Shown here piece after piece: positions 17,211 through 28,172 of a stretch of DNA of 64,000 nt. A program made the position numbers and the translations under genes. This DNA comes from Streptomyces broussonetiae (GTDB lineage: Bacteria > Actinomycetota > Actinomycetes > Streptomycetales > Streptomycetaceae), in contig NZ_CP047020.1 of the NCBI RefSeq assembly GCF_009796285.1, positions 4,154,001-4,218,000 on the forward strand. The letters are read 5' to 3'. Below the pieces are notes generated by a model. The model did no database searches and was not told where the DNA came from. It saw only the letters and a list, made by a program, of their open reading frames with translations. Every line of letters starts with the position of its first letter. Positions within the stretch are counted from its first letter, which is position 1.

Positions 17211-19415
17211 TCAGCCCGGTGCCACGGTCCCGTCCGTCAGCCCGTCGTACATCCCGCGCACGAGCTGTTCCCCGAGCCGGCTCGTGTGACGCAGCGCCCG
17301 CTCGAACTCGTCGAGTGCGCGGAAACGCCCGCCGTAGCGCCGTTGTTCGTCCAGCGGGAGCCGGGGCAGCTGGAGACGGCGCACGTCGAGCCGGGTCGCG
17401 GTGGAGGCGTAGCTGCTGGCCTGCCGGTTGTTCGCGGTGCCGCGCAGGAAGCCGGCGAGGAACCACGGGTCGAGCGCCGTGCGATCAGGGCGCAGAAGCA
17501 CAAGGTTGCGCCCGAGGGCGGCGCCCTCTGTCGTCTCGTCGATCATGCGCGCCACCGAGCCTCCGCCCAGCACCGGTACGACGACATCGCCCGGTTCGGT
17601 CAGCACGGCCTCCTCCTCGCTCTCCGGAAGCATCCCGGAGGGTGCCGTTCCGGCGAGGACGTCGTGGTCGGTGAGTACGGGCACGCGCGCGCGGCCGCCG
17701 TTTCCGCCGGTGCGCATCATCAGCGCGCCCCCGCGCGCGAGTTCGCCGATCGTGGTGAGCGGCCAGCGCGCGCCCGGCGGCGCGGGGACGGCCGCAGGCG
17801 GCGTGAGGTCGGCGGTCAGGCGCAGGGTCGCACCGAGGCGCTCGCGCACCGCCGTGAGCTGTTCCGCACCGTCGGCCACGGCAGCCGGCGGCAGGTGCCG
17901 GGCGGGCGCGAGGTCGACGTCGTCGTCGAGGAGTTCGATGACCGGCACGGACCGCGCGAGCCCCGGCCGCTCCTCCAGCCGGCCGGAGCGCTCGAAGCTC
18001 CGCCAGGCGTCCAGGACGGCCTCGCGCACCGCCGCCCAGTCCGGACCGCCGCGCCCCTCCGCGGCGAACCGCCCCGTGTCCACGAGCAGCACCTCGGGCG
18101 CCGTGGGCGTCCGGTCGGGGCGGCGCAGCACCCACACGTGCAGCGGGATGTTGTACGGCGGCGCCGCCCCGACCGGCAGCGCGACCACGGCCCTGAGCGC
18201 CCCCCGGCGCAGCAGGTCGGAGCGGATCCGGCGTCCGGAGCGGCGGGACGCGGCGGCCGGCGGCATCAGCAGCACGGCGGCGCCGCCGTCGGCCAGCCGG
18301 GCCAGCGCATGCTGCACCCAGGCCAGCTCGGACTCGGTGCGGGCCGGGAAGCCGTACTCCCAGCGCGGGTCGTAGGCGAGTTCGTCATGGCCCCAGTTGC
18401 GCTCGTTGAACGGCGGATGGCACAGCACCGCGTCGGCCCGCAGCTCGGGGTGGGCATCGGCGCGCAGGGTGTCCCCGGCGGCAGCGCGCACACCGGCCCG
18501 GGAGTGCAGCGCGAGCCGCAGCGCCGTGATCACGGCCAGGTCCGGGGCGCTGTCCTGGGCGTACACCTCCTGGTCGGGACGGGTGTCCACGGCACGCAAC
18601 AGGGCTCCGGTGCCGCAGGCCGGGTCCAGGACGGTACGGGCGGGACCGGCGAGGTCGGCCATGAGCCCGGCGAGTTCGGCCGGGGTGAGCGTGTACTGGC
18701 GGGGGTTGGCGTCCAGGTGCCGTCCCAGCAGGAACTCGAAGGCCTGCCGCGCCCCCGCCTCGGCGGCCAGCTCGGCGGCCCCGCGCAGGAGAGGGACGGA
18801 GAGGAAGAGCTGGGGGCCGGTGGGGGTGCGCAGGGCGGTGGTGGTGTGAGCGGCAGGCACGCCGTGAACAGCCGACGAGGTGTTCACAGCCTGTGCGTCA
18901 CTGGGCGCGTTCACAGTCTGCGGCTCACCGCCCTCGTTCCCACCTCGCTCCTCGCCCGACGTGTTCACAGCCGCCCCGACGTCCCCGCGCCCGCCACTGT
19001 GAACTCCCCGGCCCGGCGCACCCCCGAAGCGCGGGGTCATCACCTGCTCCAGTGCGCCGGGCAGCACCGCGGCCAGGCGCTCGTCCGAGCCGGCGCTCGC
19101 GTCGAGCCAGACGGTGGGGCGCTCATGGATCAGCAGCAGGACCCAGCCCGTGTGCACCAGGGCGGTCAACGGGCCCGCCGGATGGCCGACGAGTTGCTGC
19201 CAGACCCGTTCCCGCAGCGGCACTTCGGCGAGTTTGCCCTGCTTGCGCAGCCAGGTCTCGACCTCGGCGAGCGCGAAGGACGGGCTGGTCTCGGTGCCGC
19301 CCACCGGCTTGGGGAAGTCGGCGTGCCGACGGCGCCAGTTGCTCACGGCCGCCCGGCCCACCCCGGCGAGCCGGGCGATACCGGCCGCGGTCACCTCTGT
19401 CGCGTTGTCCTGCAC
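17211..19415 (-). CDS. N6-adenine methylase-like protein with HTH start and HsdS-like C-terminus
   Basis: 734 aa. An N-terminal HTH (about 8-40: AAGIARLAGVGRAAVSNWRRR) is followed by a low-complexity segment (138-185), an HsdM-type methylase core with SAM motif DPACGTG at 264-270, and a C-terminal target-recognition-like region (from about 590) with the HsdS block YASTATRLDVRRLQLPRLPLDEQ. The catalytic motif expected as NPPF/Y reads HPPF at 333-336, so methylation activity is doubtful. GTG at 19415 is chosen for GGGGAG eight bases upstream; ATG at 19451 is possible. No restriction subunit is nearby; the gene stands alone with a palindromic promoter. Could be a solitary methylase or a DNA-binding regulator. 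Confidence 0.82.
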   Translation of the reverse strand: MQDNATEVTAAGIARLAGVGRAAVSNWRRRHADFPKPVGGTETSPSFALAEVETWLRKQGKLAEVPLRERVWQQLVGHPAGPLTALVHTGWVLLLIHERPTVWLDASAGSDERLAAVLPGALEQVMTPRFGGAPGRGVHSGGRGDVGAAVNTSGEERGGNEGGEPQTVNAPSDAQAVNTSSAVHGVPAAHTTTALRTPTGPQLFLSVPLLRGAAELAAEAGARQAFEFLLGRHLDANPRQYTLTPAELAGLMADLAGPARTVLDPACGTGALLRAVDTRPDQEVYAQDSAPDLAVITALRLALHSRAGVRAAAGDTLRADAHPELRADAVLCHPPFNERNWGHDELAYDPRWEYGFPARTESELAWVQHALARLADGGAAVLLMPPAAASRRSGRRIRSDLLRRGALRAVVALPVGAAPPYNIPLHVWVLRRPDRTPTAPEVLLVDTGRFAAEGRGGPDWAAVREAVLDAWRSFERSGRLEERPGLARSVPVIELLDDDVDLAPARHLPPAAVADGAEQLTAVRERLGATLRLTADLTPPAAVPAPPGARWPLTTIGELARGGALMMRTGGNGGRARVPVLTDHDVLAGTAPSGMLPESEEEAVLTEPGDVVVPVLGGGSVARMIDETTEGAALGRNLVLLRPDRTALDPWFLAGFLRGTANNRQASSYASTATRLDVRRLQLPRLPLDEQRRYGGRFRALDEFERALRHTSRLGEQLVRGMYDGLTDGTVAPG

Positions 19416-19502
19416 CGGCCCCGCTCCCCTCGTCCCGTGTGTGCCGAGCATACCGGCGAACACAAGATCGAGGCATTCACGACCGTGTACATACCCAACC
19501 AA

Positions 19503-19526
19503 GTGAACCGTGTTGACTCGGTTCAC
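19503..19526. promoter_or_regulatory. Inverted repeat GTGAACC-N10-GGTTCAC between divergent genes
   Basis: GTGAACC at 19503-19509 and GGTTCAC at 19520-19526 are perfect complements, placed between the methylase-like gene and the divergent secreted-protein gene. The same GTGAAC/GTTCAC hexamer occurs five times inside the methylase-like coding region (18864-19004). It also resembles the loose BldD half-site pattern AGTGA...TCAC. Likely an operator; its protein is unknown. Confidence 0.55.
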
Positions 19527-19603
19527 AAGCTCTGTTCTTATTGACCCAGCGAACGAGCGGTCACCGGAGGGGGAGGCCGCCGCGCTGGGGAGGGGAATTC
19601 GCC

Positions 19604-20296
19604 ATGGGCATGAAGGCCAAGATCGCTCTGGGCGCCGTCGTGGGCGTCGTCGTCATCGGTGCCGTGTCCGCGAACGCAGGGAGCAACGGCAAGCACAGCG
19701 GTTCCGGCGACAGCGGCAAGGGCTCTTCCGCCTCCGCCGAGCACAAGTCCGGCGGTACGAAGGACTCCGGGGGCGGCAAGGCCGCCCCCGGGAAGAAGAC
19801 CACACTGGCCGGTGACGGCGAGTACCAGGTCGGCTCCGACGTGAAGCCGGGGACGTACCGCACGAGCGGCAACACCGATGACACGTGCTACTGGGAGCGC
19901 GCCAAGGACGCCAAGGGCGAGACGGACTCGTTGCTGGCCAACGACAACGTCAGCGGCACGAGTTACGTGACCGTCAAGGCCACCGACAAGATCTTCAAGT
20001 CCAGCGGCTGCAAGGACTGGGAGGCCGTCGACCCGAAGGCGAAGGGCGCGCCGGCCTCCTCAATGGCCGGCAACGGGGGGATGTTCAAGGTCGGCACGGA
20101 CATCGCGCCGGGCACCTACAGGTCGACCGGGAAGAAGGACAGCTCCTGCTACTGGGAGCGCACCAAGGACGCCGAGCACGGCATGGACTCGATCATCGCC
20201 AACAACAACGTGACCGGCACGGCCGTCGTGACCATCAGCCCCACCGACGCCTACTTCAAGACGACCGGCTGCGGCGACTGGAAGAAGGCGTCCTGA
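19604..20296 (+). CDS. Secreted protein with two tandem copies of an ~70-residue domain
   Basis: 230 aa, family not recognised. Signal peptide about 1-24 (VSANA), a Gly/Ser/Lys-rich linker to about 65, then two clearly related repeats: the first about residues 68-137 (GEYQVGSDVKPGTYRTSG ... CYWERAKDA ... GCKDW) and the second about 157-226 (GMFKVGTDIAPGTYRSTG ... CYWERTKDA ... GCGDW). Each copy has two cysteines and ends in GC-x-DW, suggesting one disulphide per domain and an internal gene duplication. ATG at 19604 has GGGGAGGGG eight bases before it. Divergent from the methylase-like gene and sharing its promoter region. Confidence 0.82.
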   Translation: MGMKAKIALGAVVGVVVIGAVSANAGSNGKHSGSGDSGKGSSASAEHKSGGTKDSGGGKAAPGKKTTLAGDGEYQVGSDVKPGTYRTSGNTDDTCYWERAKDAKGETDSLLANDNVSGTSYVTVKATDKIFKSSGCKDWEAVDPKAKGAPASSMAGNGGMFKVGTDIAPGTYRSTGKKDSSCYWERTKDAEHGMDSIIANNNVTGTAVVTISPTDAYFKTTGCGDWKKAS

Positions 20297-20365
20297 CCCG
20301 CCGGCCCGTCCGGCACACCCCGCCCGCCGTCCGGCATCCGACGGCCGCCATCCGCACTCACACCG

Positions 20366-20510
20366 CTCACTCCTCTCAGTTCTCTCAGTTCTCTCAGTGC
20401 TCTCTGCTCCCGCTGCTCTCGCTGCTCTCTCAGCCCGTTCGCTCCGCTCTCTCTGTTCTCCCTGCTCTCTCTGCGTTCTCCCTGCTCTCTCTGCTCTCTC
20501 TGTTCCGCTC
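20366..20510 (+). repeat. CT-rich pyrimidine tract with CTCTCTG/CTCTCAG repeats
   Basis: About 145 bases almost free of A, made of repeated CTCTCTG, CTCTCAG and TTCTC units, immediately upstream of the lipoprotein gene at 20529. Strong strand asymmetry; no coding potential. It would be in the leader of the lipoprotein mRNA or in its promoter. Confidence 0.8.
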
Positions 20511-20528
20511 ATCACCTGAAGGACTGTC

Positions 20529-21251
20529 ATGCGCCGCTCGTCCCGTGTCGCCACCCTGCTCGCCGTCGCGGCACTGCCGCTGGCCCTCGCCGCCTGCTCG
20601 TCCGGTTCCTCCGGCGGATCCGGCTCCGGTGCGGGTGCCGCGCCGGTCAAGGCGAAGGACCTCAACGCCGGTCTGGCCACCGGTACGCAGTTGAAGAAGG
20701 CGCTGGCGCCCGCGTCGGCGTTCCCGGCCGGGCTCGCCCTCGAGGCCGACAGCGCCTCGGACAGCGGCGGCATGTTCCTGTCGCCGTCCGGCAAGAGCAC
20801 CGGGAAGCCGGACTGCACCAGACTGGAGGGCACGTCCTGGATCCAGGTGGCCGGCCTGAAGGGGGGCGTGTCGTTCGCGCAGAACGACTACGCGAACAAG
20901 GAAAGGACCGAGGAAGTGGCCCAGGAGACCGACGAGTTCCAGGGCACCACGGCGACCACGGTGATGAAGGACCTGCGGACCGTCGCCTCCCAGTGCGCCA
21001 CGTTCACGGACACCGACGCCCACACCACGGTGAGGCTCAAGGGCCGTTCCACGCCCGGGCTCGGTGACGAGGCCTACACGATGACGCTGACGAGCGGCAC
21101 CTGGCAGAACGGCTCCACGCTCATCGCCGTCCGTTCCGGCAGTGCCGTGGTCACCGTGCTGTCCACGGCGGGTACCGACAACGGCGCGGCGTCCGCACAG
21201 CGCGTGACGACCCGAATCCTGGGGTCCCTGAAGGACATGAAGTCCGCCTGA
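20529..21251 (+). CDS. Lipoprotein of unknown function
   Basis: 240 aa. Signal peptide with lipobox LAAC, lipidated Cys23, followed by a Ser/Gly-rich tether (24-38) and a globular domain of about 190 residues with two cysteines (PDCTRLEG and ASQCATF) likely paired. Content resembles the small actinobacterial surface lipoproteins with a sensor- or ligand-binding-like alpha/beta fold, but I do not recognise a named family. No operon partner; the CT-rich tract lies upstream. GAAGGA is seen at 20518-20523, a fair ribosome site for the ATG at 20529. Confidence 0.85.
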   Translation: MRRSSRVATLLAVAALPLALAACSSGSSGGSGSGAGAAPVKAKDLNAGLATGTQLKKALAPASAFPAGLALEADSASDSGGMFLSPSGKSTGKPDCTRLEGTSWIQVAGLKGGVSFAQNDYANKERTEEVAQETDEFQGTTATTVMKDLRTVASQCATFTDTDAHTTVRLKGRSTPGLGDEAYTMTLTSGTWQNGSTLIAVRSGSAVVTVLSTAGTDNGAASAQRVTTRILGSLKDMKSA

Positions 21252-21385
21252 CCCAGGAGCCGGGTCGGCGCCAGCGCAGACGGGTCGGCGCCCGCACACA
21301 GGACGATCCGAGCCGTGGCCCCGAGCCGTGGCCCCGGGCCGCGGCCCTGATCGTCCGGCCATGCGCGCGCAAGCCGCCGGTGTGC

Positions 21386-22126
21386 TCACACGGTGTGCCA
21401 CATCCACACGTTGGGCTCGACATGGAGGCGTACCCGCGCTCCGCCTCGCAGCGGACCGGGGCCGGCGCGCCGGGCACCTCGACGTCCCCGGTGACGTCGA
21501 AGGACAGCCCGGTCCAGCGGCGCCACTCCTCGATCGAGGCCCCCACGGTCATGGAGGCCGGGGCGATGGAGTCGATGTGCGCGCCCGCGCGCGCGTGGAC
21601 GCGCAGCCACGGGTCCTCCGGCAGCACGTCGGGGCGTACCCGGTGGGCGTACCCGGTGATCGGAGTGTGCGGTTCGCGGTGCTTGGCGCTGGGGCGGACG
21701 GGGCGACGGCCTCACGGAAGCCGTGGGTGCGGGCGTTGTCCCGCATCGCGGTGAGCAGGACGGCGGACAGGCCGTGGCCCTGGGCGTGCGGGGCGACGGT
21801 GACGGAGACGGCACCGGCGGTGTCCGGGCGGGTGCCGCGGCGCAGGTCGGCGAAGGCCCACGGCAGGACCTGGTCCCCACCCCGGGCGGGCAGTGCGCCC
21901 CGGCCCTCGGCGTCGAGGGCGAAGGCACACCGAAGGCGTGTGCGACGATCTCGCCGTGCTCGTCCTCGGCGAGCCGCGCGTGCCGGGGCAGTTCGGTGGG
22001 GATGCGGTCGTGGTGGGCGGCGCCCACAGGGCCGTTGGTCACGGACTCGGGCCATGCGTCGGCCATCTCGACCACCGCGGGCAGCCGGTCGGGCCGCTCG
22101 GCGATGCTGCTCACCCTGACGTCCAT
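21386..22126 (-). pseudogene. GNAT-like N-acetyltransferase pseudogene with three frameshifts
   Basis: The family sequence can be followed only by changing frame three times: MDVRVSSIAERPDRLPAVVE ... EIVAHAFGVP, then FALDAEGRGALPARGGDQV ... HAQGHGLSAVLLTAMRDNA, then AKHREPHTPITGYAHRV ... EEWRRWTGL, then VEPNVWMWHTV. Each junction is explained by one missing base: near 21931, near 21697 and near 21430. The second block has the GNAT acetyl-CoA loop Q-G-H-G-L-S. ATG at 22126 and stop at 21386 frame an original product of about 247 residues. Either real decay or three sequence errors in one gene; neighbouring genes show no such errors. Confidence 0.8.
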
Positions 22127-22199
22127 GACGGCCACGGCAGGCAACACACGCCCGGCCCGGTACCGGTTCATCCGCGGCTCCGGGTACGACGGGCCCGGC

Positions 22200-22919
22200 T
22201 CAGCGCGCCGTGAAGCGCTCCGGTGCCTTGGTCGGGTTGCCGCCCGAGGGGAGCTTCTGGTTCGGGCAGCCGGCGAGGACCTTCTTCATCGCGGCCTTCT
22301 CGGCGTCGGTGACCCACAGGCCGTACTTCTTCTTGACGGCGACCTGGGTGGCCACATAGGTGCAGCGGTACGCCCCGTTGGGGGGCAGCCAGGTGGCCGC
22401 GTCGCCGTCCCCCTTGCCACGGTTGGTGCTCGCGTCGACCGCGACGAGGTTGAGGGGGTCGTTGGCGAGCGCTATGCGCTTGCTCGCGTCCCAGTACTCG
22501 GCGCCCTTCTGCCAGGCGTCGGAGAGCGGGACGACGTGGTCGATGTCGACCTGGCTGGCGCCGCGCTTGTAGGTGATCTCCTTGCCGGAGTAGGGGTCGG
22601 GTTCGAGCAGGCCGTACGTGACCTTGCAGGTGCCGCCGGCGGTCTTCATGTCCTTCAGATCGCGCTTGAGTATGTCGTCGCGGGTGTCGCAGGAGTTGGA
22701 GTCGGTGTCCGCCCAGGCGGCGCCGAACCGGGCACGGGAGTAACCGGTCTTGGGAGCCCGCCCCTTGACGGCCAGCGAGTCGACGGCGGACAGGACCGCG
22801 CCGTTGCCGCCGGACCGCTGCTCGGGCCCGGAGGCCCCCTTGGTCTTGTCCGGGTGGCAGCCGGCCACGGCGGTCAGCACCACCACGGCGGCGACCGCCC
22901 CGCCCCTCAGACGTGTCAC
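22200..22919 (-). CDS. Exported HNH endonuclease-type (DUF1524/GmrSD C-terminal-like) lipoprotein
   Basis: 239 aa. Signal peptide with lipobox VAGC, lipidated Cys21. The nuclease-like domain holds DIDHVVPLSDAW at 125-136 (His128 central), NDPLNLVAVDASTNRGKGD at about 153-171 and AATWLPPNGAYRCTYVA at 174-190, the HNH pattern of secreted DUF1524 proteins. Four cysteines (77, 98, 186 and one near the end) fit an extracellular protein. GTG at 22919 has GGGGGA six bases upstream. Role unknown: extracellular nucleic acid use or contact toxicity are both possible, and no immunity gene is adjacent. Confidence 0.85.
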   Translation of the reverse strand: MTRLRGGAVAAVVVLTAVAGCHPDKTKGASGPEQRSGGNGAVLSAVDSLAVKGRAPKTGYSRARFGAAWADTDSNSCDTRDDILKRDLKDMKTAGGTCKVTYGLLEPDPYSGKEITYKRGASQVDIDHVVPLSDAWQKGAEYWDASKRIALANDPLNLVAVDASTNRGKGDGDAATWLPPNGAYRCTYVATQVAVKKKYGLWVTDAEKAAMKKVLAGCPNQKLPSGGNPTKAPERFTAR

Positions 22920-23154
22920 GGTACGTCCCCCTCGCTCGCTCACCCTGACCCGCCGGTGGACACAGGCGGAATCGTTCCTTCCCTCACGTTAACCGCCCCG
23001 CGGCAGACTGCAGATGGTCACCAAAGGGACGTTTCCGGTTAATCCGCACCCGAGTTGAGGCATGGGGAGCCTCTCGGGGGGGAGCACGGCCGCCGCAGGC
23101 ATGCGCCCGCTCGCCTCCCCCGCTCCCGCCCGCTTCCCCTGCCCCCGCGCGGAC

Positions 23155-23187
23155 TTGACCCTGACACCGGCGTCAGGGTCCGACGAT
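23155..23187 (+). promoter_or_regulatory. MerR-type promoter/operator of the SDR gene
   Basis: TTGACC (-35, 23155-23160) is followed by a 19-base spacer before CCGACGAT, the over-long spacing typical of MerR-activated promoters. The spacer is covered by the dyad GACCCTGACACC/GGCGTCAGGGTC (23157-23180, one mismatch). The SDR start codon is only about seven bases past the -10 region, so the transcript is probably leaderless. The MerR gene is the convergent neighbour. Confidence 0.7.
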
Positions 23188-23193
23188 CCCAGC

Positions 23194-23952
23194 ATGAACA
23201 ACGAGAGCGTTCAGCACCCCCGTACCGTCCTGGTAACCGGCGCCGGCACCGGTATCGGCCGGGCCACCGCGCGCGCGTTCGCCGCCGGAGGCGCCCGGGT
23301 CGTCGCCGTCGGCCGCCGCCCCGGGCCGCTGGCCGAGACCGCCGAGGGGCACCCGGGGATCACTGCTGTGTCCGCCGACCTGACCGCCGAGGACGGCCCC
23401 GGGACCGTCGTACGGGCCGCGCTGGAGCGGTGCGGCCGGATCGACGTGCTGGTCAACAACGCGGCGGTGGTCACCAGCGATTCCCTGCGCGGCTGCACCC
23501 GCGCCTCGGTACGACCGCTGCTGGAGACGAATCTGCTGGCCCCCGTCCTGCTCACCCAGGCCGCGCTGCCCGCGCTGGAGGACAGCCGGGGCGTGGTGGT
23601 GAACGTGACGACCTCCGTCGGCCAGCGCGGCTGGCCGGGGAACTCGCTGTACGCGGCCGGGAAGGCGGCCCTGGAGACGCTGACCCGCAGCTGGGCGGTC
23701 GAACTGGCGCCGCTCGGCATCCGGGTCGTCGCCGTGGCACCGGGCGCGATCGAGACGCCGATCGCGGACCACAACGGCTACACCCCCGAACAGCGGCGGG
23801 CGATCCGCGCGTGGCAGCTCGAGCACACCCCGCTCGGCCGGATCGGCCGCCCGGAGGAGGTCGCCTGGGCCATCACCCGGCTGGCCGAACCCGGGGCGTC
23901 GTTCGTGACGGGGGTGGTGCTGCCCGTGGACGGCGGGGCGGTCGTCGCCTGA
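23194..23952 (+). CDS. Short-chain dehydrogenase/reductase (SDR)
   Basis: 252 aa classical SDR. Cofactor loop TGAGTGIG at 15-22, NNAA near 88-91, catalytic Ser141, Tyr153 and Lys157 (YAAGK), and the C-terminal block FVTGVVLPVDGG. Arg/Gly at the end of strand two (VGRRPG) suggests NADPH. ATG at 23194 is chosen because it begins just before the fold and lies right behind a MerR-type promoter, giving a leaderless message; the frame is open 44 codons further up without domain content. Substrate unknown. Probably induced through the adjacent MerR regulator. Confidence 0.9.
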   Translation: MNNESVQHPRTVLVTGAGTGIGRATARAFAAGGARVVAVGRRPGPLAETAEGHPGITAVSADLTAEDGPGTVVRAALERCGRIDVLVNNAAVVTSDSLRGCTRASVRPLLETNLLAPVLLTQAALPALEDSRGVVVNVTTSVGQRGWPGNSLYAAGKAALETLTRSWAVELAPLGIRVVAVAPGAIETPIADHNGYTPEQRRAIRAWQLEHTPLGRIGRPEEVAWAITRLAEPGASFVTGVVLPVDGGAVVA

Positions 23953-23970
23953 ACACCGGGCCGCCGGCCC

Positions 23971-24345
23971 TCAAGGGGTCCCGGCGTCCGCCGCGCGCAG
24001 TGCCGCCGCCAGGCGGTCGCGGACCTGTGTCTGCGCCGCGATCCGTGCGTCCAGCACCGCCAGCCGGTCCCGGGCGACCCGTATCCCCTTGGCGGCGACG
24101 GGACCGGCGGTGACGTCGCCGTCCAGGCACGGGAGGAACACCCGTACGTCGTCGAGGGTGAGCCCCGCGTCGAGCAGGTGCCGGATGTTGCGGACACGGA
24201 CGGCCGCGGCGGCGGCGTACACGCGATAGCCGTTGGCGGCGCGCTCGGAGGCGATCAGGCCCGCCTGTTCGTAGTGGCGCAGGGCGCGCGGTGTCGTCCC
24301 GGTCGCCGCCGCCAGCTCACCGATCCGCACGCCCCGCTCCCTCAC
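23971..24345 (-). CDS. MerR family transcriptional regulator
   Basis: 124 aa. Winged HTH at the N-terminus (VRIGELAAATGTTPRALRHYEQAGLI), a YRVY wing and the dimerising helix to the end. No cysteine cluster for a metal or Fe-S cofactor: only one Cys (LPCLDGD), so a drug- or metabolite-sensing type is more likely. Convergent to the SDR gene with an 18-base gap; its probable target is the 19-base-spacer promoter at 23155. GTG at 24345 gives this length; GTG at 24330 (VRIGEL) is an equally good start. Confidence 0.88.
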   Translation of the reverse strand: MRERGVRIGELAAATGTTPRALRHYEQAGLIASERAANGYRVYAAAAAVRVRNIRHLLDAGLTLDDVRVFLPCLDGDVTAGPVAAKGIRVARDRLAVLDARIAAQTQVRDRLAAALRAADAGTP

Positions 24346-24394
24346 CTTCGCCTTCTCCGGCCCGGCACGACCCGCTACAACCCGCTACGACCCG

Positions 24395-27940
<3,546 letters not shown>

Positions 27941-28076
27941 GGAGGGGCTTTCCGTCCAGGGTGTCGGCAACACGAAGGGCCCGACTCGTGGGACGGGCCG
28001 GGGCTGTCCAGCGTACGACGCCGGCGCCGTTGCCGTCGGGGCTGTGGACAACCCCCGTTTCGCATGACGGCAAAAG

Positions 28077-28119
28077 CCCGGTGCCGGGAAGTCCCCCCGA
28101 AGGACTTCCCGGCACCGGG
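28077..28119 (-). terminator. Terminator of the ABC exporter operon
   Basis: Perfect 18-bp stem (28077-28094 with 28102-28119) with a short loop, and CTTTTG following on the minus strand. It lies 54 bases past the permease stop and before mfd. Confidence 0.9.
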
Positions 28120-28172
28120 TTTCCCCCGCAACCCCCGTATGCGGTGGTCGTTGCCCGGCCGAGCCTGCGCGG

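Noticed and set aside
22200..22919. HNH lipoprotein as part of a restriction system with the methylase-like gene
   Set aside because: It has a clear lipobox, so it acts outside the cytoplasm, and lies 2.8 kb away with unrelated genes between.
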